Source: Nostoc sp. CHAB 5715
GTDB taxonomy: Bacteria; Cyanobacteriota; Cyanobacteriia; Cyanobacteriales; Nostocaceae
DNA: 13,812 nucleotides
Assembly: GCF_020829685.1 (NCBI RefSeq)
Contig: NZ_JAIVFR010000058.1
Location: forward strand, 1-13,812
Reading direction: 5' to 3'
Positions 7,301 through 13,812 of this stretch are shown here, one piece after another. Within the stretch, counting starts at the first letter, position 1. Each line of letters starts with the position of its first letter. Made by a program: the position numbers and the translations under genes. The notes beneath the pieces were generated by a model. The model was not told where the DNA came from and searched no databases. It worked only from the letters and a program-made list of their open reading frames with translations.

Positions 7301-9315
7301 CTGAACACCCCAGCTACACAAGCTGCTACGTATTCGCCGACACTATGACCCATCACGGCATTTGGCTCAATTCCCCAAGACCGCCATAACTCATATAGGG
7401 CATATTCCAAGGCAAATAAAGCTGGCTGAGTGTAAAGTGTTTGGTCGAGGGGGGAATTCTCACCTGCTGCGGGATAAATTACAGACAACAGGGGTTTTGG
7501 CAGATAAGGGCGCAAGATCGCATCACAGCGCTCTAGGGCTTGGCGGAAAGTCGGCTGGGTATCATAAAGTTCGTATCCCATGCCTACATATTGGGAACCT
7601 TGTCCGGTGAACAAAAAGGCGATCTTGGGCCGACGACTGTCTTGAGGTTGCCCACTCAATACTCCCCATAGATGATTACCACTGCTGAAGGCTGCTAGCT
7701 GTTCGGATATCTGATCTGAATTTTCAGCTATTACTGCTAGGCGATTAGCAAATACAGAGCGACCTGTATTGGCACTAAAGCAGACATCAGCTAAGTTCAG
7801 ATTGGGATAGGCTTTGAATGCGGTGTAAAATTTACTGGCTAACTTTTGTAATCCGCCTTCAGTTTTTGCCGAGAGACTGAGCAGATGTAAGGGACGTTCT
7901 ACTTCCTTTGGCTTTTGCTGACGGGTTGGCGCTTCTTCAACCACCAAATGAGCATTAGTGCCACTAAAACCGAAGGAACTCAGACCCGCGATGCGCGATC
8001 CGTTGGGCGAAGACCAGGGAGTAAGTTCTGTGGAAATTTTGATTGGCAGTTCTGCCCAAGGTATATAAGGATTAGGGTTATGTAAGTGTAGATGAGGTGG
8101 TATTTCTTGATGTTGCAGAGCCAGCACTAACTTGATTAAACCTGCCACTCCAGCTGCTGCTTCCAAGTGTCCTATATTGGTTTTAGCTGAACCAACTATT
8201 AAAGGCTGGTCTGGAGAGCGTCCTTGACCTAGTACTGCTGCTAAGGCTCGCAATTCGATGGGGTCTCCTAGTGATGTGCCTGTGCCGTGGGCTTCTACGT
8301 AACTCACCTGATTGGGCGCTACCCCAGCGTTAGCCAAAGCTGTGCGGATAACTGCTTGCTGAGATGGGCCATTGGGAACCGTCAGCCCGCCGCTACGACC
8401 ATCTTGATTGACTGCCGACCCCCGAATTAGGGCTAAAATATTGTCATCATCAGCGATCGCATCACTTAGGCGTTTGAGAACTACAATCCCGCACCCTTCT
8501 CCCCGTGCATAGCCATCAGCCGCAGCATCAAAGGTTTTACAGCGACCATCGGCAGCTAGCATCCTCGCTCGGCATTCATTAATAGTTACCACTGGTGTCA
8601 GAATCAAATTCACTCCCCCAGCCAGAGCTAAATTACACTCTCTTGTACGTAAACTCTGGCAAGCTATATGAACGGTCACTAAGGACGACGAGCAGGCTGT
8701 ATCTATTGCCATGCTTGGCCCTTGTAGACCTAGAGTGTAAGACAATCTACCAGAAGTCACGCTAAAAGCGCTACCTGTGGCAGTATGGGCATCGGCGAGA
8801 CTGGGGTCGTTGGCTGCTACCTGAAAATAATCCAGATTCATAATCCCGACAAAAACCCCAGTTGGACTACCAACTAGCTTGTCCTGTGCCAGCCCAGCAT
8901 TTTCTAGGGCTTCCCAACTCACTTCTAAAAGTAGTCGTTGCTGCGGGTCCATATTCACAGCTTCCCGAGGCGCAATCCCAAAAAACTGCGGGTCAAACTG
9001 ATCTACCTGATCTAAAAACCCGGCGTTGCGGACATACATTTTCCCTGTAGCATCAGGATTTGGGTCATAATAAGCGTCAATATCCCAACGGTCTAGGGGT
9101 ACTTCTACAATGGCATCTATCCCATTACGCAACATCTGCCAGTATGATTCTGGATCGTTGCTGCCTCCTGGAAATCGGCAACCTAAACCAATGATGGCTA
9201 TTGGTTCTGTCTTAGCACGTTCGTTGGCTTCTAGTTTGGCTTGCATTTCTTGCAAGGCCAAAAGAGCGCGTTTTGTTGGGGATAGAGGTTGGGAGTTTTC
9301 TAAATTGTTACTCAT
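4333..9315 (-). CDS. Modular type I polyketide synthase, KS-AT-KR-ACP (1660 residues)
   Basis: Complete single PKS module that adds one malonyl unit and reduces the beta-ketone to a hydroxyl. Domains: N-terminal docking helices about 10-35; KS about 36-460 with DTACSSS (Cys208), EAHGTGT (His343) and NIGHLE (His383); AT about 565-905 with GHSVG (Ser658) and HAFH at 758-761, the malonyl-CoA signature; a helical linker about 925-1005 and no DH; KR about 1006-1495 with TGGLGSLG at 1254, Tyr1410/Asn1414, no LDD and VWG at 1401-1403, all pointing to an A-type KR (L-3-hydroxy product expected); ACP about 1535-1612 with GMDSL, Ser1574; acidic docking tail about 1638-1660. The ATG at 9315 is chosen because the product starts MSN..., like the next gene, with the docking helix and KS at the usual distance. 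No clear Shine-Dalgarno is visible upstream. Stop TAA; the next gene starts 160 bases further on. AT DNA is about 95% identical to the next gene's over 382 bases. Confidence 0.97.
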   Translation of the reverse strand: MSNNLENSQPLSPTKRALLALQEMQAKLEANERAKTEPIAIIGLGCRFPGGSNDPESYWQMLRNGIDAIVEVPLDRWDIDAYYDPNPDATGKMYVRNAGFLDQVDQFDPQFFGIAPREAVNMDPQQRLLLEVSWEALENAGLAQDKLVGSPTGVFVGIMNLDYFQVAANDPSLADAHTATGSAFSVTSGRLSYTLGLQGPSMAIDTACSSSLVTVHIACQSLRTRECNLALAGGVNLILTPVVTINECRARMLAADGRCKTFDAAADGYARGEGCGIVVLKRLSDAIADDDNILALIRGSAVNQDGRSGGLTVPNGPSQQAVIRTALANAGVAPNQVSYVEAHGTGTSLGDPIELRALAAVLGQGRSPDQPLIVGSAKTNIGHLEAAAGVAGLIKLVLALQHQEIPPHLHLHNPNPYIPWAELPIKISTELTPWSSPNGSRIAGLSSFGFSGTNAHLVVEEAPTRQQKPKEVERPLHLLSLSAKTEGGLQKLASKFYTAFKAYPNLNLADVCFSANTGRSVFANRLAVIAENSDQISEQLAAFSSGNHLWGVLSGQPQDSRRPKIAFLFTGQGSQYVGMGYELYDTQPTFRQALERCDAILRPYLPKPLLSVIYPAAGENSPLDQTLYTQPALFALEYALYELWRSWGIEPNAVMGHSVGEYVAACVAGVFSLEDGLKLIADRSRLMQALPAGGEMAVVFASEARAIAAITPYTQQVAIAAVNGPQNIVISGEGVALQAVLKELEAEGIVTRPLTVSHAFHSPLMEPMLADFEQRAAAVTYATPQIDLISNATGQLVEGAEIGQASYWRRHLRQTVRFAAGIQTLLALGYELFVEIGPSPVLIGMGRQCLPEETGVWLSTLRRGQNDWQQLLQSLASLYVQGVKVDWSGFDHDYQRDRLPLPTYPFQRKRYWVESQALKQPEVQIVSNKNVEDPIHNLLQSGDSQQLARKLEIVEQLPAAQVQSILESMQLAQLSQRIVQLSPDRYELLKQLLLQDQQHLILDYLSDSLYEVQWQLQERLIPPIAVKEPGKWLIFADRAGVGQALAELLRSRGEKYVMIYPGEAYEILEAGHRKINPANPQDCQRLLQETLGNNGLSCRGILHLWSLDAAMDEQITPSSLEKAQLLGCGSVLHLVQELVKQSNSVLTRLWLVTCGTQAVETKPASVAVAQAPLWGMGRAIALEHSEVWGGLIDLDPSISSDRQALSLLAEIWQPDGEDQLTLRGEKRYVARLVRSNKLPSKPVQLQADGTYLITGGLGSLGLKVAQWLVEQGARNLVLIGRRGLCDRTLWATLPKDTEIWEQVQAIQALENMGANVVIAQADVSNQAQISAVFEQLHNAQIPLKGIVHAAGIAEYQALQDIDLKTLESTLRPKVAGGWLLHQLSLGMNLDFFVCFSSIASVWGSRGQAHYAAGNHFLDTLAHYRQALGVPALSINWGPWAGGGMASEETQTLLKRMGLEPWQPEEGIAVLAELLGTNIVQTAAAKVDWNIFKPVYEVKGERPLLKQIATQLQEQSEVQPALRPQFLEQLKALPANKRQSFLIAHLQSQVAQVLGLEPSHLVEVQQGFLELGMDSLMAVDLKNRLEVSLGQSLSSTLVFNYPNIEVLANHLATHILSLEPSTQHELQKDTKELSEASVELEQFSEDELASLLDAELAALVN

Positions 9316-9336
9316 ATCAATACGTTCTATATATAT

Positions 9337-9386
9337 AGGAGGTGAAAAATTGGCGAACTATAGGAGGTGAAAAATTGGCGAACTAT
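9337..9386. repeat. Two perfect tandem copies of a 25-base unit
   Basis: Copies at 9337-9361 and 9362-9386 are identical, and the next four bases (AGGA) begin a third. Each begins AGGAGGTGAAAAATTGG on the plus strand. In the minus-strand message of the second PKS the unit reads ...TCACCTCCTATA, so its leader carries two copies of a sequence matching the anti-Shine-Dalgarno tail of 16S rRNA. The second unit ends 22 bases upstream of the ATG at 9315. Confidence 0.95.
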
Positions 9387-9423
9387 AGGAATCCGATTTG
9401 ATTTTTGAATTTATTTGCGTAGG

Positions 9424-9472
9424 TAGGGAGTAGGGAGTAGGGAGTAGGGAATAGGGAATAGGGAATAAGTAA
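9424..9472. repeat. Heptanucleotide STRR array (TAGGGAG / TAGGGAA)
   Basis: Three copies of TAGGGAG (9424-9444) are followed by three of TAGGGAA (9445-9465) and one degenerate unit TAAGTAA (9466-9472). Seven-base short tandemly repeated repetitive sequences are characteristic of heterocystous cyanobacteria. The switch from G to A at position seven in consecutive units suggests expansion from two founder units. Confidence 0.93.
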
Positions 9473-9518
9473 ATTAAACTTGGTTATTGCTCGTACAAAG
9501 CCGCGATTCAAGGAAAAG

Positions 9519-9543
9519 CCTCACCCAGCAATTTTGGGTTGGT
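9519..9543. repeat. 25-base direct repeat, left copy
   Basis: Identical over 25 bases to 9638-9662. It starts CCTCACCCAGC and ends TTTTGGGTTGGT, with an internal ACCCA/TGGGT inverted pair around a 7-base loop. The two copies flank 94 bases. Confidence 0.93.
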
Positions 9544-9611
9544 TAAGTAAGTAGTCCACCAAAGCAACTTTGCTAGGTATCCAAAAATTTGACAAAACGA
9601 AAAAACTTTTC

Positions 9612-9635
9612 CCCACTCCCTACTCCCTACTCCCC
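9612..9635. repeat. Inverted heptanucleotide STRR remnant (ACTCCCT)
   Basis: CCCACTCCCTACTCCCTACT followed by CCCC is the reverse complement of the TAGGGAG array at 9424-9444, about 150 bases away. The two arrays could pair in a transcript into a long stem, or may mark the ends of a decayed repeat element. Confidence 0.8.
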
Positions 9636-9637
9636 AC

Positions 9638-9662
9638 CCTCACCCAGCAATTTTGGGTTGGT
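9638..9662. repeat. 25-base direct repeat, right copy, just after first PKS stop
   Basis: Identical to 9519-9543. It lies 6 bases beyond the TAG stop (9669-9671) of the first PKS in the direction of transcription. Its 5-base-pair hairpin has no U-run directly after it on the sense strand, so it is not a standard intrinsic terminator, though it could protect the 3' end of a message. Confidence 0.9.
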
Positions 9663-9668
9663 CGAGTA

Positions 9669-12600
9669 CTAGTACCTAATGCTTTCTAATTCCCTGAGCA
9701 GTAATTCTTCTGCATCTTCTTCTGAAAGCTGTTTGAGTTCTGCCGAGGTGATAGTCTGTTGATAATGATTGTTCTCGATCGCAGTGGGCAATTCTGTAGA
9801 CTGTTCCACAAAAAACATCTCATTAGCCAGATACTTAGCAAGAGTATCGAGAGTTGGATAGTCAAAGATTAATGTTGAAGACAGAGAGCGCCCTAGAGAA
9901 GTTTGCAGACGCTTTTGCAACTCGACGGAGGTTAGAGAGTCCATACCGATGTCGAAGAAACCTTGATGCGGTTCTAAGGAATGAGACGAACCTCGACCCA
10001 AAACTTTAGCAACTTGGTCTTGGACGTGAGCAAGTAACATTTCTTGGCGATCGCGCACAGAAACTTTTTCTAATCTCTGGATAAACTCTAGCTGTTGTAG
10101 CGATGGTGGTTCAGCTTTGGGTTGTGAGCCTAACTCGGTAAGCAACGCTGGGACGGTATCAGCAGAAAATTGCTGCATAAACTGCGACCACTCCACAGCT
10201 ACTACCCCAACCTGGGCAGATGAGTGTTGAAGTAATTGTCCTAGTACTTGTAATCCTTGCTGTGGTGCAATGGTATCCATCCCCATTGCTGCCAGGCGCT
10301 GTTGCTCTTGACTACCCAAGTTAGCGGCCATTCCCACCTCTGCCCAGGTACTCCAGTTGATAGCCAACCCTGGTAATCCTTGAGCGTAGCGATAATGGGC
10401 AAGTGCATCTAAAAAAGCATTGGCGGCGGCATAGTTTCCTTGTCCTGGTGAGCCAAGCAAGGAGGCAACTGATGAAAACATCACAAAGAAGTCTAAAGGC
10501 AAGTTCTGCGTTAAGACGTGCAGATTCCAAGCTCCTTGGATTTTTGGAGCCATCACCTTAGTAAAGCGTTCCCAGTCTTGTTGGCGCAGCATTCCATCGT
10601 CGAGAACACCCGCAGCATGGATGATGCCTCGCAATGGCGGCATTGATTCGGAAATTTTCTCCAAGATATTGCTAACATCTCTGTGTTGAGAAACATCTCC
10701 CTTAGCCACCAAAACTTTAGCACCAGAATGTTCTAGCTGGTTCACAGCTTTGCGGGTAGCATCAGTAGCACCACTGCGTCCTACTAATACTAAGTGCCGC
10801 GCTCCTTGCTCCACCATCCACTCAGCGAGTTTCAGTCCCAAACCACCCAGACCACCAGTAATTAGGTAAGTGCCATCGTTGTGCAAGGATAAAGGCGCTG
10901 CTGACTTACTGCTACTTTGAAGCAAGCGGGCGACATAACGCTGTCCACTGCGGAAAGCTAAATGATCTTCTCTATCCGGCTGGGAAATTTCGGTAAACAG
11001 TGTGCCAGCTTCATCACCAGAGATGCCCGCCGCTAAATCTACCATTCCTCCCCAAATTTCCGGGTGTTCTAGAGCGATCGCTCGACCTAATCCCCACAAG
11101 GTTGAGTGTACCACTGCTAAGGGAGTAGCTGACGATTCTACGGGTTGAGTATTTTGTGTCACCAACCACAGCCGGGGAGACACTGATTTTTCAACCTGGG
11201 TCAGCCCCTGTACCAAATTCAGTACACTTTGACAACCCAATGTCTGAGCGTTTTTAAGAGAGTCTCCGGTGATCTCTTTTAAAGAAGGAGTATCCAATCC
11301 CCATAGGTGGACTACTCGACGCAACGGGGCTTTATATGTCTGTAATACCTCACGGAACAACTGCTGAAAATCTTCTGCACAGGCAGGATTGATTGTGTAA
11401 TGTCCTGTCTTCGATAACTTATATCCTTCACCGGGGAAGACGATAACACAAGTTTCGCCCTGACTTTCCAGAAGTCCTGCTAGGGCTGCTGCTATGCCTT
11501 CTTGGTCAGCAAAGAGTAACCAGCTACCTGGATGATTTGGCGCAGATTTAGCCAAATTGGATTGACGCCCTCTAGGTTGCCATTCTACTTCATAAAGCCA
11601 ATTATTTAGGTTCTTTTGAGCAAATTGCAGCATTACTTCACGTTTGGCACGCTTGACGTGCAAACCCTCAATTTCTGCTATTACCTGTCCAGCATCGTCA
11701 AAAAGCCGCAGATCGCCGATGCGGGTTTCTTGATTTGAGCTATCTTGGGGACGTATTTGACCATGAATCCACAATTGACTTTCGGGGCGACGGTATACCC
11801 GCAGATTATCCAACCCGACTGGGAGATAAGTATCTTCTTCGGCAACATCAGCTAAGGTAGCAAATAAAAGCTGGAAACCAGAGTCCACTAGTACAGGGTG
11901 CAACTCATAAGCTGCGGCTTGTGAAACTAATCCTAATGGCAGCCGAATCCGCCCCAGAGCTTCTCCATCGCGTCGCCAGAGTTGCTCAATTCCTTGAAAA
12001 CTTTCTCCATACTCCAATCCCCGATTTCGTAGATTTTGATAGTATGTTTTGGCCGATAATTCTTCCTGAAAACGTGCCTGTAAGTCTTTGAGAGAAACAA
12101 TTTCTCCTGAGTTTGTCTGCCCTGCCTGAATTTTTCCAGTTGCGTGCTGTATCCAAGAGCTTGCATCATCTGCTTGGCTCAATATTTGGAAAGAAGCTTG
12201 CCCAACACCTTCAGGTGTCAGAATTAACTGGACAACCCGACTAGCATCTTCAGGGATAATTAGTGGTTCCTGAATCAATACCTGCTGGAGAGAAGATCCT
12301 GAGCCAAAAGCTACCTTCGCCGCAGCTAGAGCTATTTCCAAGTAAGCCGCTCCTGGCAAAACCACTATGCCATAAACTTGATGACCAACTAGAAAGGGCT
12401 GTAAATTGATGCTCAATTCGGACTCGAATAAAGTCTCCTTGATGGCTGAACGTAACTTTTGACCTAGTAGCGGATGCAGATTTGTCTTGCCAGTTGATAG
12501 CTTTTGTTGGGGTTTTGGTTCAAACCAATACCGTTCGCGCTGCCAAGGGTAGCATGGTAAACTAACAACCTGACATTTAGATGGATATAGTTGCTCCCAG

Positions 12601-13812
12601 TCAACGGTAAATCTTAAATTGTAAAGGTTGCCTAAAGAACTAAGTAGCGTTGCCCGTTCCGGCTGACCGCGCCGCAGAGAGGGTAATACCGTTCCTTCTT
12701 GACCAAGATGACTGAAGCACTGTGAAATATACCCCGAAAGCACTGGGTGGGGGCTAATTTCTAGGAAAATTGTTTGACCTGCATTTACCAGTTCCTCAAT
12801 TGCTGGTGCAAAGCGGACGGGTTGCTGTAGGTTACGTCCCCAGTAGGCGGCATCGAAATCTGCACCATTTCTAGATTGACCTGTGACGGTTGAGAAGATG
12901 GGAATCTTTGCTGCTTGTGGCTGGAGTTGATTTAGTGTTTCTACCAATTCCTTAGCAAAGGGTAACATTTGGGGGCTGTGGAAGGCATAATTCACAGGTA
13001 GCAACTTGCAGAAAACCTTTGGTTGTTCGCGTTGGAGTAACTCTAGAAATGATTCTATAGCAGCAGATTCTCCCGAAACTACTGTGGAAGTGGGACTATT
13101 AATAGCAGCGATCGCTAGTCTCCCCTCATACCCACGCAACCAATACTCTGTATCTTTCGGCGACAATTCCACTGCTGCCATTTTGCCATTGCCAGTAGCT
13201 TGTTGCATCAAGCGACCGCGATCGCAGATTAGCTGCACGGCATCTGCTAAACTCAGAACGCCAGCAATGTGGGCTGCTGCGACCTCACCCAGACTGTGAC
13301 CCACTACTGCTTTTGGCTCGATACCCCAAGCACGCCACAGACGAGCAAGTGCCACTTGCAGAGCAAAAATTGCTGGCTGGGCAATCTCTGTCTCTTGCAA
13401 ACCAGATTGAGAGGCATCTGCTGTCAATTCTGCTAACAAAGACCAATTAGTATGAGATTTGATTAGGGCATCACATTCTTCTATAACGGTGCGAAAGACT
13501 GGTTCTTGTTCTAGTAACTCCCGTCCCATCGCCCACCATTGCGGCCCTTGACCGGAGAAAACGAAAACTAGTTTCGGACGGCGATGCTTGCGATTAGAAG
13601 ATTGATTAGTCTCTAATTTGCTTTGTAAAAAATCTTGTAACTTTTCTTGGAGTTGTCTGGGAGAATCAGCCAACAAAGCCAGACGGTGTTCATAGTGAGT
13701 GCGTCGCACACTTGCTGTATAACAAATGTCTGTCAGTGAGACAGCATCGGGTTCTTGAGTTTCCAGAAAATTCTGATAAGCTTGTGCTAGTGATTTGACA
13801 CCTTCTTGGCTC
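9669..13812 (-). CDS. Modular type I polyketide synthase, (KS)-AT-DH-KR-ACP, 5' end outside window
   Basis: Cytosolic megasynthase module that loads an extender unit, condenses it, reduces the beta-ketone and dehydrates it. The frame is open to the right edge (1380 codons visible). The GTG at 13707-13709 is not the start: the 34 codons upstream continue a typical KS-AT linker ending ICYTASVR, so the KS lies beyond the edge. Numbering from that GTG: AT about 46-400 (GQGPQW; GHSLG with Ser140; NYAFHSP at 240); DH about 410-690 with HxxxGxxxxP (His443, Gly447, Pro452) and HPxLxDxxxQ (Asp609, Gln613), so probably active; KR about 705-1185 with TGGLGGLG at 951, LDD at 1036-1038 (B-type) and Tyr1093/Asn1097; ACP about 1222-1298 with GMDSL, Ser1258; acidic docking tail to 1346. 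No enoylreductase is present, so an enoyl thioester is expected. Extender choice is uncertain because the AT has YAFH rather than HAFH. It is first in the visible gene order and followed by a 353-base spacer. Product unknown. Confidence 0.95.
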   Translation of the reverse strand, partial: SQEGVKSLAQAYQNFLETQEPDAVSLTDICYTASVRRTHYEHRLALLADSPRQLQEKLQDFLQSKLETNQSSNRKHRRPKLVFVFSGQGPQWWAMGRELLEQEPVFRTVIEECDALIKSHTNWSLLAELTADASQSGLQETEIAQPAIFALQVALARLWRAWGIEPKAVVGHSLGEVAAAHIAGVLSLADAVQLICDRGRLMQQATGNGKMAAVELSPKDTEYWLRGYEGRLAIAAINSPTSTVVSGESAAIESFLELLQREQPKVFCKLLPVNYAFHSPQMLPFAKELVETLNQLQPQAAKIPIFSTVTGQSRNGADFDAAYWGRNLQQPVRFAPAIEELVNAGQTIFLEISPHPVLSGYISQCFSHLGQEGTVLPSLRRGQPERATLLSSLGNLYNLRFTVDWEQLYPSKCQVVSLPCYPWQRERYWFEPKPQQKLSTGKTNLHPLLGQKLRSAIKETLFESELSINLQPFLVGHQVYGIVVLPGAAYLEIALAAAKVAFGSGSSLQQVLIQEPLIIPEDASRVVQLILTPEGVGQASFQILSQADDASSWIQHATGKIQAGQTNSGEIVSLKDLQARFQEELSAKTYYQNLRNRGLEYGESFQGIEQLWRRDGEALGRIRLPLGLVSQAAAYELHPVLVDSGFQLLFATLADVAEEDTYLPVGLDNLRVYRRPESQLWIHGQIRPQDSSNQETRIGDLRLFDDAGQVIAEIEGLHVKRAKREVMLQFAQKNLNNWLYEVEWQPRGRQSNLAKSAPNHPGSWLLFADQEGIAAALAGLLESQGETCVIVFPGEGYKLSKTGHYTINPACAEDFQQLFREVLQTYKAPLRRVVHLWGLDTPSLKEITGDSLKNAQTLGCQSVLNLVQGLTQVEKSVSPRLWLVTQNTQPVESSATPLAVVHSTLWGLGRAIALEHPEIWGGMVDLAAGISGDEAGTLFTEISQPDREDHLAFRSGQRYVARLLQSSSKSAAPLSLHNDGTYLITGGLGGLGLKLAEWMVEQGARHLVLVGRSGATDATRKAVNQLEHSGAKVLVAKGDVSQHRDVSNILEKISESMPPLRGIIHAAGVLDDGMLRQQDWERFTKVMAPKIQGAWNLHVLTQNLPLDFFVMFSSVASLLGSPGQGNYAAANAFLDALAHYRYAQGLPGLAINWSTWAEVGMAANLGSQEQQRLAAMGMDTIAPQQGLQVLGQLLQHSSAQVGVVAVEWSQFMQQFSADTVPALLTELGSQPKAEPPSLQQLEFIQRLEKVSVRDRQEMLLAHVQDQVAKVLGRGSSHSLEPHQGFFDIGMDSLTSVELQKRLQTSLGRSLSSTLIFDYPTLDTLAKYLANEMFFVEQSTELPTAIENNHYQQTITSAELKQLSEEDAEELLLRELESIRY

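Larger units (their letters stand above)
9316..9668. other. Repeat-rich spacer between first and second PKS genes
   Basis: 353 bases without a gene. Left to right it holds a TATATATATA tract, a tandem duplication of a 25-base unit, a heptanucleotide array, a 25-base sequence repeated directly near the right end, a small hairpin candidate around 9561-9572 (AGCAA-CT-TTGCT), and an inverted partner of the heptanucleotide array. Both flanking genes read leftward, so this is the 3' flank of the first gene and the 5' leader of the second. I cannot identify a sigma-70-like promoter with confidence. It looks like a place where short repeats have accumulated. Confidence 0.75.

Noticed and set aside
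9424..9472. CRISPR array
   Set aside because: The units are directly adjacent 7-base repeats without spacers; this is a simple short tandem repeat.
9638..9662. Intrinsic terminator after the first PKS
   Set aside because: The stem has only 5 base pairs and is followed on the sense strand by GAGGGTGGGG rather than a run of U.
11933..12169. Minus-strand 78-codon frame inside the DH region
   Set aside because: It overlaps the continuous PKS reading frame, which carries intact DH motifs; there is no sign of a frameshift or nested gene.
13707..13709. GTG as the start codon of the right-hand PKS gene
   Set aside because: The frame is open to the window edge and the 34 upstream codons encode typical KS-AT linker sequence, so the gene continues beyond the window.

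Overview
The window is a stretch of a modular type I polyketide synthase (PKS) locus, very probably from a filamentous, Nostoc-like cyanobacterium. The evidence for the host is the dense scatter of HIP1 octamers (GCGATCGC, at least fifteen seen), a heptanucleotide short tandem repeat of the cyanobacterial STRR type between two genes, a short Nostoc-type dispersed repeat inside a gene, and cyanobacterial-style PKS sequence. I could not assign the locus to a known natural product.

All genes read on the minus strand, so the order of transcription runs from the right edge to the left edge. (1) 13812-9669: a PKS gene entering the window in the linker between KS and AT, giving (KS)-AT-DH-KR-ACP plus a C-terminal docking tail; its start and KS lie outside. 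(2) A 353-base spacer, 9316-9668, that holds repeats but no gene: a duplicated 25-base unit, an STRR array, an inverted partner of that array and a 25-base direct repeat. (3) 9315-4333: a complete PKS of 1660 residues, docking-KS-AT-KR-ACP-docking. (4) A 160-base spacer, 4173-4332. (5) 4172 to the left edge: a third PKS, docking-KS-AT-ACP followed by an NRPS-type condensation-like domain cut by the window edge. This gene has no stop codon in the window but is open for 1390 codons. Plus-strand open frames are shadows of these genes.

The three proteins look like consecutive stations of an assembly line. Gene 1 and gene 2 end in short acidic helical docking tails, and genes 2 and 3 begin with basic helical docking segments. 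If collinear and malonyl-loading, gene 1 leaves an alpha,beta-double bond, gene 2 a beta-hydroxyl (A-type KR features) and gene 3 an unreduced beta-ketone. A 5-hydroxy-3-oxo thioester would then be handed to the condensation-like domain. This product logic is inference; loading, upstream modules and release are outside the window.

The most notable points are the variant condensation motif (E-H-L-I-S-D-A instead of HHxxxDG), a 21-base in-frame insertion in the AT of gene 3 that looks like a mobile small dispersed repeat, a tract of about 95% DNA identity between the ATs of genes 2 and 3 that suggests recent conversion or duplication, and an ACP in gene 3 of a different lineage from the other two.
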